Below are positions 9,396 to 19,781 of a stretch of 39,392 bases of DNA, one piece after another. A program made the translations under genes and the position numbers. The notes under the pieces were generated by a model. That model worked only from the letters and a program-made list of their open reading frames with translations. It did no database searches and was not told the DNA's origin. The first letter of the stretch is position 1. Every line of letters begins with the position of its first letter. Source of the DNA: Desulfobacteraceae bacterium (lineage in GTDB: Bacteria; Desulfobacterota; Desulfobacteria; Desulfobacterales; ETH-SRB1); NCBI GenBank assembly GCA_013792055.1, contig VMSQ01000287.1, positions 1-39,392 on the forward strand, given 5' to 3'.

Positions 9396-10676
9396 ATGCT
9401 GGAAATCAAGTTTGTCATTCAAAATTTATCTTTAGTTAAAGAAGTTCTTTCGTTGCGAGGTGAAACAGCGGATCTTAAAAGTTTAGTAAGTTACGATGTA
9501 AAACGCAGAGATATTCTCCTTGAGATAGAAGCTTTGAGGCATCGGCGCAATAAGGTCTCCGAACAGATAGCAATTATGAAAAAGGAGAAAGAGGATACAG
9601 AAGATTTTGTAAATGAAATGCGTAAAGTTTCGGGTCAAATTAAGGATTTAGAGAAAATTTTGACTGAAATGGAAGAAAAAATAAAAAACATCCTTATTGG
9701 ACTGCCCAACATACCCCACACATCTGTTCCTGTAGGAAAAGATAGTTCTGAAAATAAAACTATAAAGCAGGTTGGAAAGTGTCCGGATTTTGGGTTTGAA
9801 CCCCAACCCCATTGGGCATTAGGCGAAAGCCTTGGAATTTTTGATTTTGACAGAGCTTCTAAGATCACCGGCGCCCGCTTTCCCCTCTATTTGGGAGAAG
9901 GAGCAAAATTAGAAAGAGTTCTAATTAATTTTATGCTCGATGTTCATACTACAGAAAACCATTATAAAGAAATTCTTCCTCCTTTTATTGTAAATCGTAA
10001 GAGCCTGACAAATACCGGACAGTTGCCGAAGTTTGAAGACGATCTCTTTAAGCTAAGCGGCTGGGATTATTTTATGATACCGACAGCGGAGGTGCCGCTG
10101 ACCAATATTCACCAGAATGAGATATTAGAAGAAGATAATCTGCCCATTTTATACGCCGCCTATACCCCCTGTTTTCGGTCCGAGGCAGGATCTTATGGAA
10201 AGGATACAAGGGGGTTGATAAGACAGCATCAGTTTAACAAGGTTGAGCTGGTCAAATTTTCAACACCCGAGAACTCATATAACGAGCTTGAGAAACTGTT
10301 AAATAATGCGGAAACCATTCTTAAAAAGCTAAATCTTCCTTATCAGGTGGTTGATCTTTGTACCGGAGATCTGGGGTTTTCCGCGGCTAAGACATATGAT
10401 ATTGAAGTCTGGATGCCAGCCCAGGGTGTTTATAGAGAAATTTCGTCTTGCAGTAATTTTGAAAGCTTTCAGGCAAGGCGTGCGAATATCAGATTCAGGA
10501 GGAAGGGAAAAAAAGGAACCGAACTTGTCCACACATTGAATGGATCCGGACTTGCTGTTGGACGCACGGTTGCGGCTATACTTGAAAACTTCCAGCAGCC
10601 GGACGGGTCTGTAATAATTCCCGAGGTACTTCAACCATATATGAAGACTTCCTCGATTCAAAAAGAGAAGCATTAA
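9396..10676 (+). CDS. serS: Seryl-tRNA synthetase
   Basis: N-terminal coiled coil plus class II motifs: [60 protein letters not shown]. Confidence 0.97.
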   Translation: MLEIKFVIQNLSLVKEVLSLRGETADLKSLVSYDVKRRDILLEIEALRHRRNKVSEQIAIMKKEKEDTEDFVNEMRKVSGQIKDLEKILTEMEEKIKNILIGLPNIPHTSVPVGKDSSENKTIKQVGKCPDFGFEPQPHWALGESLGIFDFDRASKITGARFPLYLGEGAKLERVLINFMLDVHTTENHYKEILPPFIVNRKSLTNTGQLPKFEDDLFKLSGWDYFMIPTAEVPLTNIHQNEILEEDNLPILYAAYTPCFRSEAGSYGKDTRGLIRQHQFNKVELVKFSTPENSYNELEKLLNNAETILKKLNLPYQVVDLCTGDLGFSAAKTYDIEVWMPAQGVYREISSCSNFESFQARRANIRFRRKGKKGTELVHTLNGSGLAVGRTVAAILENFQQPDGSVIIPEVLQPYMKTSSIQKEKH

Positions 10677-10680
10677 AGGG

Positions 10681-10973
10681 CTCAGGGTTCACGGTTCACA
10701 GTTCCACGGTTCCAGGTTCAAGATTAGAAGAGCAATGAAGATTGATGAACTCGTAAAAAGTCGTCACTCCGGTAGATCCCGGATCGAGTCCGGGAGGAGT
10801 CCAGAGCCTTTGTAACTATCTGAATTTGCTGGATAGCGCTAAAGCTTCACTACGTGCCCGGCTTTCGCCGGAATGACAGAAAAGAGCGTTTTTCGACTTT
10901 TTACGAGGCCATCAAGATTGAACGGCAACCCAACCAACCGTGAACTGTGAACTGTGAACTGTGAACCGTTACT
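10681..10973. repeat. GGTTCAC-word inverted repeat element with a nested MITE
   Basis: agggttcacggttcacagttccacggttccaggttcaag [MITE] aaccaaccgtgaactgtgaactgtgaactgtgaacc. Confidence 0.8.
10743..10914. mobile_element. MITE copy 1 (TIR about 21 bp)
   Basis: TGATGAACTCGTAAAAAGTCG...CGACTTTTTACGAGGCCATCA; flanked by AGAT (10739-10742 and 10915-10918). Confidence 0.85.
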
Positions 10974-10987
10974 GAAAGAGTTTAGCT

Positions 10988-12502
10988 ATGAAGATTGAAA
11001 ATTTTCCAGAAGATATCCAGCCATACCTGATTCCTGACCCAGTTTCCGATGGGGGAGGGAGGCTTATATATCGCTGTTTGGAATGCGGGCAGGAATACGG
11101 TATTGAGAAATTGCTATACACTTGTCCGGAATGCGGACAGGTATTGCTTATTTATGATGCAAATTTTGACAGGCTTAAAAAAATTCCGGGAGAATTGTGG
11201 CACAGGATTTTTGACTATCGCAAGATGCTCAAAATTTCCGCTCTAAAAGGAATTTATTTATATCATGAATTTATTGGTTCAATTATGCCCCTGGATTCCA
11301 TTGTTTATCTAGGGGAAGGGCATACCCCTATTGTTGAAGCAAATTCTTTTTTGCAGAAAAAGGCCGGAATTAGATTTTACTTTAAAAACGATGGGCAGAA
11401 TCCAAGCGCTTCTTTTAAAGACAGGGGGATGGCGAGCGCTTTGAGCTATATAAATTTTCTAATCAAAAAAGGATATCTATCTGATGTTTTAGCGATATGC
11501 GCTTCTACCGGAGATACTTCCGCGTCCGCGGCATTATATGCATCTTATCTTAAGCCTCATGTAAAATCAGCGGTACTTCTTCCCCATAAGAAAGTAACTC
11601 CGCAGCAGTTGTCACAGCCTTTGGGAAGCGGGGCATCGGTATTTGAAATTCCAGGTGTGTTTGACGACTGCATGAAGGTTGTTGAAGCTTTGTCGGAGAA
11701 ATATAATGTAGCGCTCTTAAACTCCAAAAATGCATGGAGAATCCTTGGGCAGGAGTCATATTCATATGAAATAGCCCAGGATTTTGAATATGATATGAAC
11801 GACAAGGTCGTAATATTACCTATCGGCAATGCAGGCAATATTACAGCAGTGATGAGCGGATTTTTAAAGTTTTATGAAACAGGAATTATAAAGACATTGC
11901 CAAAAATAATCGGCGTGCAGTCAAAGCATGCCAACCCTGTTTACAGATATTATTTGGAGCCTGATGCGGAAAAACGGAAATTTGTTCCTGTAACGGTAAA
12001 GCCCAGCGTAGCCCAGGCCGCTATGATCGGCAACCCGGTATCAATGCCCAGGGTAATTCATCTGGTTGATATTTATAACAGCATGTCTGACAAACAGAAC
12101 GTCTTTTTTGTTGAGGTGTCTGAGCAGGACATCATGGACTGGGAACTTTTAGCAAATCGGAACGGGCACATTGCATGTACTCATGGCGGCGAATCTCTGG
12201 CAGCTCTTGTTTCAGCTTATGAAAAGGGAATTATTGAAAAAAATGAAGTTGCCATAGTTGATTCAACCGCTCATGCCCTGAAATTTTCGGGTTTCCAGGA
12301 GATGTATTTTGCAAACAGTTTCCCAGCGGAATTTGAAATTTCTCCAAACCCGGATCTAATTAATTCTCCTGTTTTTATCCGGCCAAAAGACCTTGAAAAG
12401 GTTCCTGCGCCCGGAAAGCCCTTAACCGGAGAAGATTTTAAACGGTTTGTCGAACGTACATCAGAAGAAATCGCAAATGCTTTGAATCTAAAAAGAGTAT
12501 AA
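10988..12502 (+). CDS. thrC: Threonine synthase
   Basis: N-terminal zinc-ribbon-like cysteines; NPSASFKDRGMASALSYI PLP motif; CASTGDTSASAALYASY. Confidence 0.93.
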   Translation: MKIENFPEDIQPYLIPDPVSDGGGRLIYRCLECGQEYGIEKLLYTCPECGQVLLIYDANFDRLKKIPGELWHRIFDYRKMLKISALKGIYLYHEFIGSIMPLDSIVYLGEGHTPIVEANSFLQKKAGIRFYFKNDGQNPSASFKDRGMASALSYINFLIKKGYLSDVLAICASTGDTSASAALYASYLKPHVKSAVLLPHKKVTPQQLSQPLGSGASVFEIPGVFDDCMKVVEALSEKYNVALLNSKNAWRILGQESYSYEIAQDFEYDMNDKVVILPIGNAGNITAVMSGFLKFYETGIIKTLPKIIGVQSKHANPVYRYYLEPDAEKRKFVPVTVKPSVAQAAMIGNPVSMPRVIHLVDIYNSMSDKQNVFFVEVSEQDIMDWELLANRNGHIACTHGGESLAALVSAYEKGIIEKNEVAIVDSTAHALKFSGFQEMYFANSFPAEFEISPNPDLINSPVFIRPKDLEKVPAPGKPLTGEDFKRFVERTSEEIANALNLKRV

Positions 12503-12504
12503 AC

Positions 12505-12791
12505 ACTCAGGTTCACGGTTCACGGTTCAAGGGTTCACGGTTGTCGGTTTACAGTTAACAGTTTTATGTTTGATGGCTTCGTAAAAAGTCGAAAACACAC
12601 ATTTTTTGTCATTCCGGCGAAAGCCGGAATCCAGTCCCCGATCAGGTCGAGGACAAGCATTTTCAGGTAGTTGCAACTACTCTGGACTCCTCCCGGACTC
12701 GATCCGGGATCTACCGGAGTGACGACGAGACCATTATGGTTTGATCAACCGTGAACCATTGAACCGTGAACCGTGAACCTAACAACCTGAG
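12505..12791. repeat. GGTTCAC-word inverted repeat element with a nested MITE
   Basis: actcaggttcacggttcacggttcaagggttcacgg [MITE] aaccgtgaaccattgaaccgtgaaccgtgaacctaacaacctgag. Confidence 0.8.
12571..12735. mobile_element. MITE copy 2
   Basis: TGATGGCTTCGTAAAAAGTCG...gacgacgagaccatta; interior cattccggcgaaagccggaatccag and actcctcccggactcgatccgggatctaccggagt. Confidence 0.75.
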
Positions 12792-12799
12792 CGGTTAAG

Positions 12800-14548
12800 A
12801 TGCTTAAATCATTAATTTCCATCTTTCTGAGTCTGATAATATTTACCATAAGCCCCCCTTATGATGTAAACGCAGCTTTTTTATATAAAAGCTACGAGGT
12901 TCGGAAAGATAAGGGGCGGGATATTTTGTGCGATCCTTATATCGTTCAGAAAGATGATTGGATTTATAAACTCTTCAGGCAGAGAGGTGAAATCTCACAA
13001 AAGGATTTCCCTGAATTTTTAAGCATATTTAAACGAATTAATCCACATATTCGCAACATAAATAGAATTCTACCTGATCAGCATGTTTTTATCCCCTTAA
13101 AGATATTGAGTAAAGACTCCATGCCAGGCCAATCTTCCGGAATCGTTACCATTCCATTTGTAACCATCTCAAACACACCTGAAGTTCTTAAAAACCATTC
13201 AACTGCATATACGGTAAAACAAGGAGATTGTTTATCACGGCTGATCGTGCAAGGTTACTCCACAGATGAGGCAACAACAGAATTATACAGGGAAGGATTG
13301 AAGTTGTTCAGGCTGATCAACCCGGGAATTGTTGACTTTGATCTTATTCGCGCCGGTCAAAAAATATATATTCCAAATCCACCAATTCGAAACCAGCCCT
13401 GGTATAAATCCCTTTTTGATGCTTCCGGCAATATTGTAGAGAAAATTGTTATGGGCGACACAGTTGCTTCCAGCGCAATAGATGAAGCAGCAGTTGCACC
13501 ATCTCCTTTTAATCAAATTGCTTTTGCCCTGGACGCAAAACTTCTAAATAAAGGCACATACTACTTTCCAATGCAGGGAGAAGAGGATTTCAGCTTAGAT
13601 CTTTCCATGTTTCCTGTTATAGAGCTTAAAAATCAAAGCAAAATAATGTTTCAAGAAAATGATATACAAGAATATACTTTGAATGCAATAAAGTCATTTT
13701 GGAAGAATGTAACAATTGTTCCAGTTCCTCAGGAATCATCTTCAGGCCAGCTATTTGATTTAGTAATGAATTCGGTATGCAAGGATAATATAAAAGAAAA
13801 ATTATCCTTTTCAGATAAGGGCATAGAAGTAAATATCACCGCAAAGTGGATAGTTGAGATTTCTTTAGCATCTGAAAACAGGGCATCCTTTGTTTGTATA
13901 AATTTTGTTGAAAATCCGGATGAACGCACGCCCGGTTCAATTTGCCGTTATCTCGAATCCCAGGGCATAATTGTTAAAGATATAATCAAAGACGGAAAGG
14001 TTAATCATAATACAAAAGAGGTTCAATACCGTGGACCCGATGAAAATGTAATCTTTATCAAAGACAGGGAAAGAAAAATTATTGTTAGTGATTTGCTTAA
14101 AGCAATGGGTTGCAGATATGAGCAGAATATTAACATTACATTTCCATACAAAGGCATTCAGGTTGAAGCCTTATCAAATCTCATATCATTAAAAGATGAT
14201 GCTCCGCTGATCGTTGACTTCGGAAACATTTATGGCGAGGCGGCAAGTGCTATTAAAAAGGCCGGCATGGAGGTTGTCCAGATAGATACAGGGGATAATA
14301 TAAATACAGTCATACTAAAACTCCTTAAAGGCATTGGGCTTGATTACACAATCGACCCAATATTTTTTGTTGCGAAAATGCCTGAAAAACATAATACTTC
14401 ATTAACCATACCGGGATTTCTGGTTACAGATTCAGAGAGCAACAACATACTTATATCGACAGTTCCTTTACATAACGAGTTGATTCAATTCTTAAGGGAC
14501 AGAGATTTAAAAGTCGTGATAGTTCAGTCACAAGAACACCAGGATTAA
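12800..14548 (+). CDS. LysM domain-containing secreted protein
   Basis: Signal peptide; two LysM-like segments (YIVQKDDWIYKLFRQRG..., YTVKQGDCLSRLIVQGYS...LINPGIVDFDLIRAGQKIYIPN). Confidence 0.8.
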   Translation: MLKSLISIFLSLIIFTISPPYDVNAAFLYKSYEVRKDKGRDILCDPYIVQKDDWIYKLFRQRGEISQKDFPEFLSIFKRINPHIRNINRILPDQHVFIPLKILSKDSMPGQSSGIVTIPFVTISNTPEVLKNHSTAYTVKQGDCLSRLIVQGYSTDEATTELYREGLKLFRLINPGIVDFDLIRAGQKIYIPNPPIRNQPWYKSLFDASGNIVEKIVMGDTVASSAIDEAAVAPSPFNQIAFALDAKLLNKGTYYFPMQGEEDFSLDLSMFPVIELKNQSKIMFQENDIQEYTLNAIKSFWKNVTIVPVPQESSSGQLFDLVMNSVCKDNIKEKLSFSDKGIEVNITAKWIVEISLASENRASFVCINFVENPDERTPGSICRYLESQGIIVKDIIKDGKVNHNTKEVQYRGPDENVIFIKDRERKIIVSDLLKAMGCRYEQNINITFPYKGIQVEALSNLISLKDDAPLIVDFGNIYGEAASAIKKAGMEVVQIDTGDNINTVILKLLKGIGLDYTIDPIFFVAKMPEKHNTSLTIPGFLVTDSESNNILISTVPLHNELIQFLRDRDLKVVIVQSQEHQD

Positions 14549-14555
14549 TAAAAAT

Positions 14556-14670
14556 TCACCACGGAACGACACGGAGTTTCACTGAAAATTGTAAACAATT
14601 TATGACCGTGTAGTAAGTTACTATAAGAATATCAGTGTAATTCCGTGAAAATCCGCGGCGAGTTTTTACA
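14556..14670. repeat. TTCACCACGGA-type inverted repeat element, copy 1
   Basis: ttcaccacggaacgacacggagtttcactgaaaattgtaaac ... cagtgtaattccgtgaaaatccgcggcga; same sequence occurs inverted at 31726-31916. Confidence 0.75.
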
Positions 14671-14696
14671 AGAAACTTATTTTGGAGTAGAAAAGC

Positions 14697-15446
14697 ATGA
14701 AAACAAATCATCTGGTTTTAAGTGTATTTTTAATTTTTTGTATAGTTTCTTGCGCCGCGAACATTGAAATGCGAAAGAAACAGGAGGAAGCATCAAGAAA
14801 CCTCGGCGAAGCATACATGCAGCAAGGGGATTTTTCTTCAGCCCTTAGGGAATTGTTAAAAGCAGATAAAATATACCCCAAAGATCCCCTTCTTCAAAAT
14901 GACCTTGGTCTTGCATATATGGCCAAGGGTCGGCTGGACCTTGCTGTAAAACACTTTACGAAAGCAGTGAAATTAAAACCGGATTATGCGCCGGCTAAAA
15001 ATAATCTGGGGACAGCCTATGTTGCCAAAAGAGAATGGGATATGGCAATTAGCTGTTTTAAGGAAATTATTGATGATATCTTATATGCCACGCCCCACTA
15101 TCCTCTTACAAACCTGGGGTGGGCATATTACAACAAGCAGGAATACGAACTTGCGGAAAAATATTATCGCGAGGCCCTTAAGCTGGAACCAAATTTTATT
15201 ATTGCCTTGCGGGGTCTTGGCCTAACTTATATAGCAATGGAAAGAGCAGCGGATGCAGTTGTAATTCTTGAAAAAGCAGTAAAAAACTATCCGCGCTCTG
15301 CTGAAGCATGTTTTTATCTGGCAAGGGCATACAGTTTATCGCGCGAATATGAAAAGGCAATCAAAGCTTATAATAAGGTCATTGAACTTGCACCCGACAG
15401 CGCTATTGCAGTCGAAGCCCGGAAAGAAATAAAAAATTTACAATAA
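14697..15446 (+). CDS. TPR lipoprotein, PilF/PilW-like type IV pilus biogenesis candidate
   Basis: Lipobox-like IVSCAAN; repeated TPR motifs; adjacent to pil genes. Confidence 0.8.
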   Translation: MKTNHLVLSVFLIFCIVSCAANIEMRKKQEEASRNLGEAYMQQGDFSSALRELLKADKIYPKDPLLQNDLGLAYMAKGRLDLAVKHFTKAVKLKPDYAPAKNNLGTAYVAKREWDMAISCFKEIIDDILYATPHYPLTNLGWAYYNKQEYELAEKYYREALKLEPNFIIALRGLGLTYIAMERAADAVVILEKAVKNYPRSAEACFYLARAYSLSREYEKAIKAYNKVIELAPDSAIAVEARKEIKNLQ

Positions 15447-15457
15447 ATACCATTTTC

Positions 15458-15578
15458 CGTCATTCCGGCGAAAGCCGGGCACGTAGTGAAGCTTTAGCGC
15501 TATCCAGTGTTTTTAATGCGTTCTGGATGCCGGATCAAGTCCGGCATGACGATTTTGAGACTTTTTACGAGTTCATCA
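15458..15578. mobile_element. MITE copy 3, left end degraded
   Basis: cgtcattccggcgaaagccggg...gactttttacgagttcatca. Confidence 0.7.
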
Positions 15579-17825
15579 ATATTTATAATCTGTATTCTTG
15601 CCCTGCTGCTCGAGATGAATTACTCTTGGCGTGATAAAAATCAACAGCTCTGACTTCTCGGTCACTCGATATTTTGTTTTGAAAAGCCAGCCCAGTATAG
15701 GGATGTCGCCAAGAAGCGGCACCTTTGATTCAGACCAATTCAGAGTCTCTTTGATAATGCCGCCTATGACTATCGTTTCCCCGTCACTTACAAGAAGTTT
15801 TGTTTCGGCTTCCTTAGTTGTTGTCATCATCGGAGTCTCGGACAATCCTGTTGATTTTAAGTCGTTTTTTGTGGTCTTGATTGCCATGCTGACACGATTG
15901 TCGGACGTGATATGCGGGGTTACTTCCAGCAGTAAATCAACAGGCTTCCAGGTTATGGTCGTGTTTCCCGACTCGTCAAATTGTTTAAACGGAAAGTCAT
16001 ATCCCTGCTTGATCCTGGCTGTTTCGTTGTCAAGCGTAGCTATCTTGGGAGCTGATATGATCTTGCCCTCGGCATTTGTTTCCATTGCCATTAATCTTAT
16101 ATCAAGGTCAAGAGTAGATCCGCCGATTCTGCCGAATGTAAATCCAAGCCCGGCTCCTTTGGCAGTAGTAAAAAGGTTGGCACCGGGCAGATTAACTGCA
16201 TAGTTGGCAGTATCACCATCATAGTCGCCGCCCGCGTATGCCCCGAAAAGCCTTCCGGTTGTATCGACTCTGCCACTACCATGGGAGGAGGTTTGGTAAA
16301 AGTTTCCACCCCAGCTGATACCTATCTCTCTGGCAAAATCAACGGTCGCTTCAACAATCCGCGCTTCTATCATGACCTGACGGGTGGGAATGTCCAGACT
16401 GTTGATAATCTCCCTGGCTTTCTCTATCTTAGCTTCCACGTCTGTCATAATAATAATGTTGGTGCGTTTATCAGCGCTGACGCTGCCTCGATTTTCCGTT
16501 AATATCGCTTCAATTTTCGGCCGTATGTCTTGATCCGCATTTGCGTAGTTAACTGAAATATATGCTGTAGTGAGTGGTTCTAAGGCTATTTTATCTCTTT
16601 TGAACACATCTTCTTTCTTAAGTGTTTCTGCAGTGGCTATCCTTATTATATCTCCCTCAAAAATCTGGCCGAGCTGGTTCATTTTAAGGACCAGATCGAG
16701 TACCTGATCCCATGGCACGGGTTTATCTAAAGTCAGAGTAACTTTGCCTGCAACATCCTTGTCGATTGCAAAGTTTTTTCCACTTACTTCTTTTAATATT
16801 CGAAAAACATTTTTAATGTCGGTTTCATAAAAATCCAGGGCTATTTTTTCGCCTGTATATTTTTCAGCAACCAGACCCTCAGGTGTTTCTTCATCAATAT
16901 CAATTTCTTCTTTAGTTACAGTTTGGGCAAGAATTTTTTTCCAGGCAGGAAGTTTAGCATCCTCTAATGGTCTGGGTGATATTGACGATGCTTCAAAGTG
17001 TAGCGATAAAAGACCCTCAGCCTGTTCGATAAAATAGGGTACAGACTCCCGCAGCTCGATTGTGAACATGGAAGTATTTTTCATGGCAGGTGTCTGAATA
17101 GGTATAATTCTATCTACTGCGCTTTCAAAACGGGTAGTAATCAGCGGAAACTTACGGTAGTCCGGTAGTCTGGTATTCAGCAGTTTCAGTTGTAACAACT
17201 GGGGTGAGGCTTTTTTTATTCTGTATTCAACAGGCCCGGTCGTTCCAATAATGATAGTTGATTTTCCGGCCTCTTCACTCGAAAAATCAATACGATTAAC
17301 CCATGCAGGTTTTTTGGCTTTTTCTACTGGTTTTTCTGCAGGTTCAGAGGAAGATAAAATTGGGGAAGATAAAGCTTTAGATGGCTTGGAAAATGATATT
17401 TTAAGTCCAGTTCCTTCACTATCTGCTTTATATGGCACATCTTTTTTTAATAATATTTCGATCTTGGATTTATGACCTTTTTCAGTTAGTTCGGAAGCTG
17501 TTATTGGGCCGATGATTTCGCTTTCCGGCGAAATATTTGTATTGATATTATCAAGCGCTGTTTCAGGAAAGTAAAGCAGCACAGCCAGGGGAAAGAGTTG
17601 TTTAACAGACATGTAGGTCAACATGCGATTCCCTTTAACCAATACATTAAATGATTCTGAATCCTCAGAGGTGCTTATTTCAGTTATAAGCTTTGGTTCA
17701 GGAGAAAGTTCCATATCTTTTTTTGCAGCCATATTTTGAGCACATCCTGTAAATACAGCTATTAAAATTACCAGTAAAATGGCTGTCACCCTGATTTTTG
17801 ACGATTTATAATTTCCGTAACTCAT
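15576..17825 (-). CDS. pilQ: Type IV pilus secretin
   Basis: AMIN-like N-terminus, secretin/STN: IALDFYETDIKNVFRILKEVSGKNFAIDKDVAGKVTL; VMIEARIVEATVDFAREIGISWGG; VPLLGDIPILGWLFK. Confidence 0.94.
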   Translation of the reverse strand: MSYGNYKSSKIRVTAILLVILIAVFTGCAQNMAAKKDMELSPEPKLITEISTSEDSESFNVLVKGNRMLTYMSVKQLFPLAVLLYFPETALDNINTNISPESEIIGPITASELTEKGHKSKIEILLKKDVPYKADSEGTGLKISFSKPSKALSSPILSSSEPAEKPVEKAKKPAWVNRIDFSSEEAGKSTIIIGTTGPVEYRIKKASPQLLQLKLLNTRLPDYRKFPLITTRFESAVDRIIPIQTPAMKNTSMFTIELRESVPYFIEQAEGLLSLHFEASSISPRPLEDAKLPAWKKILAQTVTKEEIDIDEETPEGLVAEKYTGEKIALDFYETDIKNVFRILKEVSGKNFAIDKDVAGKVTLTLDKPVPWDQVLDLVLKMNQLGQIFEGDIIRIATAETLKKEDVFKRDKIALEPLTTAYISVNYANADQDIRPKIEAILTENRGSVSADKRTNIIIMTDVEAKIEKAREIINSLDIPTRQVMIEARIVEATVDFAREIGISWGGNFYQTSSHGSGRVDTTGRLFGAYAGGDYDGDTANYAVNLPGANLFTTAKGAGLGFTFGRIGGSTLDLDIRLMAMETNAEGKIISAPKIATLDNETARIKQGYDFPFKQFDESGNTTITWKPVDLLLEVTPHITSDNRVSMAIKTTKNDLKSTGLSETPMMTTTKEAETKLLVSDGETIVIGGIIKETLNWSESKVPLLGDIPILGWLFKTKYRVTEKSELLIFITPRVIHLEQQGKNTDYKY

Positions 17826-17827
17826 AA

Positions 17828-18466
17828 TTATTCTTCTCCAGGAGGCTTCTGAAGTTTAAGTTCTCTTTTAACAAGGCCTGTTTTGCCTAATATGTTTTCG
17901 GTTTCTTCTTCTACAACCACAAGGGTTTTTAATATTTCTACTACCCTGCCCGAATTGATGCCTATGCGGGTGCCTTTTTTTATTACAAACCCTTTGCCGG
18001 ACGCATCTTCTACAAGCGCTTTGTTTCCGCTTGGCGCGCTGATTATTCCCACAAGCTTCAACTGACTCAGGTCAACCTTTTCAATAGGGGTGAGCGGAAT
18101 GAGGCTTTCCTTTTTTCCATCACCTTGATCGGCAAACTCAGAAGCCACATCTCTGAAAATTGAGGCAAACGGATCTATTTTCCCCTCAACCTTATAAGAA
18201 TAGGAGTCAGATGTTTCTGACAATTCAATCTTTTGATCAGGAACCGTATCTATTTTATCGGTTTTTGGTTTTAAGTCTTGTTCTTTTATTTCGGGTTTTG
18301 AGGGTTCAATTTTTTGGTCCTTTTTCGGCATTACAATCTTTTTGCTGATAACCATTGCTTTTTGTTGCTTTGCTGCTTGATCATTGCAGCCACAACATAA
18401 AAAGAAGTTCGTTAAGATAGCTATAGTTATAAATATTTTTATATACTTACGCATCGGCTTTTTCAT
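17828..18466 (-). CDS. pilP: Type IV pilus assembly lipoprotein
   Basis: Lipoprotein signal; YKVEGKIDPFASIF; LSQLKLVGIISAPSGNKALVEDASGKGFVIKKGTRIG; position next to pilQ. Confidence 0.88.
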   Translation of the reverse strand: MKKPMRKYIKIFITIAILTNFFLCCGCNDQAAKQQKAMVISKKIVMPKKDQKIEPSKPEIKEQDLKPKTDKIDTVPDQKIELSETSDSYSYKVEGKIDPFASIFRDVASEFADQGDGKKESLIPLTPIEKVDLSQLKLVGIISAPSGNKALVEDASGKGFVIKKGTRIGINSGRVVEILKTLVVVEEETENILGKTGLVKRELKLQKPPGEE

Positions 18467-18475
18467 TTTGATATT

Positions 18476-18540
18476 GGTCGAGTAGTCGAGTGGGAAAATG
18501 GTCGAGTGGTTAACTACTCGACTACTCGACTACTCGACTA
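18476..18540. repeat. GTCGAGTA-word inverted repeat
   Basis: ggtcgagtagtcgagtgggaaaatggtcgagtgg ttaa ctactcgactactcgactactcgacta, in the pilO-pilP gap. Confidence 0.8.
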
Positions 18541-18570
18541 TTTACAGGCCTTAGTGGCTGAACCATCACT

Positions 18571-19203
18571 TTACTTCTTTGCTGTCTTTGAGACAGTATC
18601 CTTTTCTTTTTCTTCAACCTCTACAAATCTGTAAGTTACAGCCGTACAGGAGGTGTTGAGCATGTTCCCTTCCTTGGACGTCTCCATTACAATATCTTTT
18701 ATATTTACTATCCTGGATAACCTTGAAACTTTATCAAAGAAGAGTCCAACATTGTGATAATTGCCGGCAACTTTAATTGAAACTGGAATTTCAGCATAAA
18801 AATCTTTATTAATTTCCGACTCAGGTTGAAATAGCAGAAATTCCAGGCCGGCTTCCTTGCCGGATTCGCTAATGTTGGTTAGCAAAGAAGGAATTTCTTT
18901 TTTGTCGGGCAACGCTTTCATGGCGATTTTGTATTGAGCTTCGGCCATTTTCATTTCTTCTCTATATTTGTTAACCTGAGCCGCCTTTTTTTTGGCAGAA
19001 GCAAGCATTTTTTCAAGATTCTTGTAATCTGAATTTAATTGGTTAAGCTTTTCAAATTTTGGAATATATAAAAAATAAACAAACAACCCTGTAATTACGA
19101 TGAAAGTCGAAACACATATCAGGATTCTGTGAACTTTTGATATGTTTCCAACCTTTTCAAATAAGGGTTCAATAGCTTTTAAAGAAATGTCGAATTTCTT
19201 CAT
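18571..19203 (-). CDS. pilO: Type IV pilus inner-membrane protein
   Basis: Single TM, coiled coil, ALPDKKEIPSLLTNISESGKEAGLEFLLFQP; operon position. Confidence 0.9.
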   Translation of the reverse strand: MKKFDISLKAIEPLFEKVGNISKVHRILICVSTFIVITGLFVYFLYIPKFEKLNQLNSDYKNLEKMLASAKKKAAQVNKYREEMKMAEAQYKIAMKALPDKKEIPSLLTNISESGKEAGLEFLLFQPESEINKDFYAEIPVSIKVAGNYHNVGLFFDKVSRLSRIVNIKDIVMETSKEGNMLNTSCTAVTYRFVEVEEKEKDTVSKTAKK

Positions 19204-19781
19204 TGTTTAGTTGCCTTGTCAGTGCCGGCGTTATCATGGGGTGTTTTATTACAGGAAATTACAAATCCTTTAAGATTTATATTCTTATTATAGCTTTGTT
19301 GTTTCAGGGTCATTAAATTTACGCTGTCGAAAAGCTTTGACTCTTCTAAGCGGGTCATAAAATCAGCAACAGTTTTATTATCAAGAGCAAACCCTTTAAT
19401 TGTGACTACTTCTTCTTTTGCTTCAAGATTAGTAAACCACATTTGCTTTGGAATTACCATAGATGTCATTATGTCAAGAAGGCGGACAGGCTCTTTGCGA
19501 TTAAGCTCAAGATTTTTTATTACACCTGTTTTTTTATTGAGGACGTCCAGTCTGTTTTCGATATCCGCTATTTCTTTAGTTATCTTGTTGTGTTTGGCCA
19601 CCTCATTTTTAATGTTTTCTATTTTAACATTATAGTCGTTAATCTTATTATTCAAAGATATATTGTAATAATACATACAAAGAGCGACAAATATAGTTAA
19701 CAGAAAAAATATTGAGACTTGTCGACGTATGTTTTCTTTTTTACGCGCGGCCCGAAAAGGCAGCAAATTAACTTTTATCAT
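19200..19781 (-). CDS. pilN: Type IV pilus assembly protein
   Basis: MIKVNLLPFRAARKKE; operon position. Confidence 0.92.
   Translation of the reverse strand: MIKVNLLPFRAARKKENIRRQVSIFFLLTIFVALCMYYYNISLNNKINDYNVKIENIKNEVAKHNKITKEIADIENRLDVLNKKTGVIKNLELNRKEPVRLLDIMTSMVIPKQMWFTNLEAKEEVVTIKGFALDNKTVADFMTRLEESKLFDSVNLMTLKQQSYNKNINLKGFVISCNKTPHDNAGTDKATKQ

Noticed and set aside
15631-16502. Plus-strand ORFs within pilQ
   Set aside because: Antisense shadows of the clear secretin reading frame.
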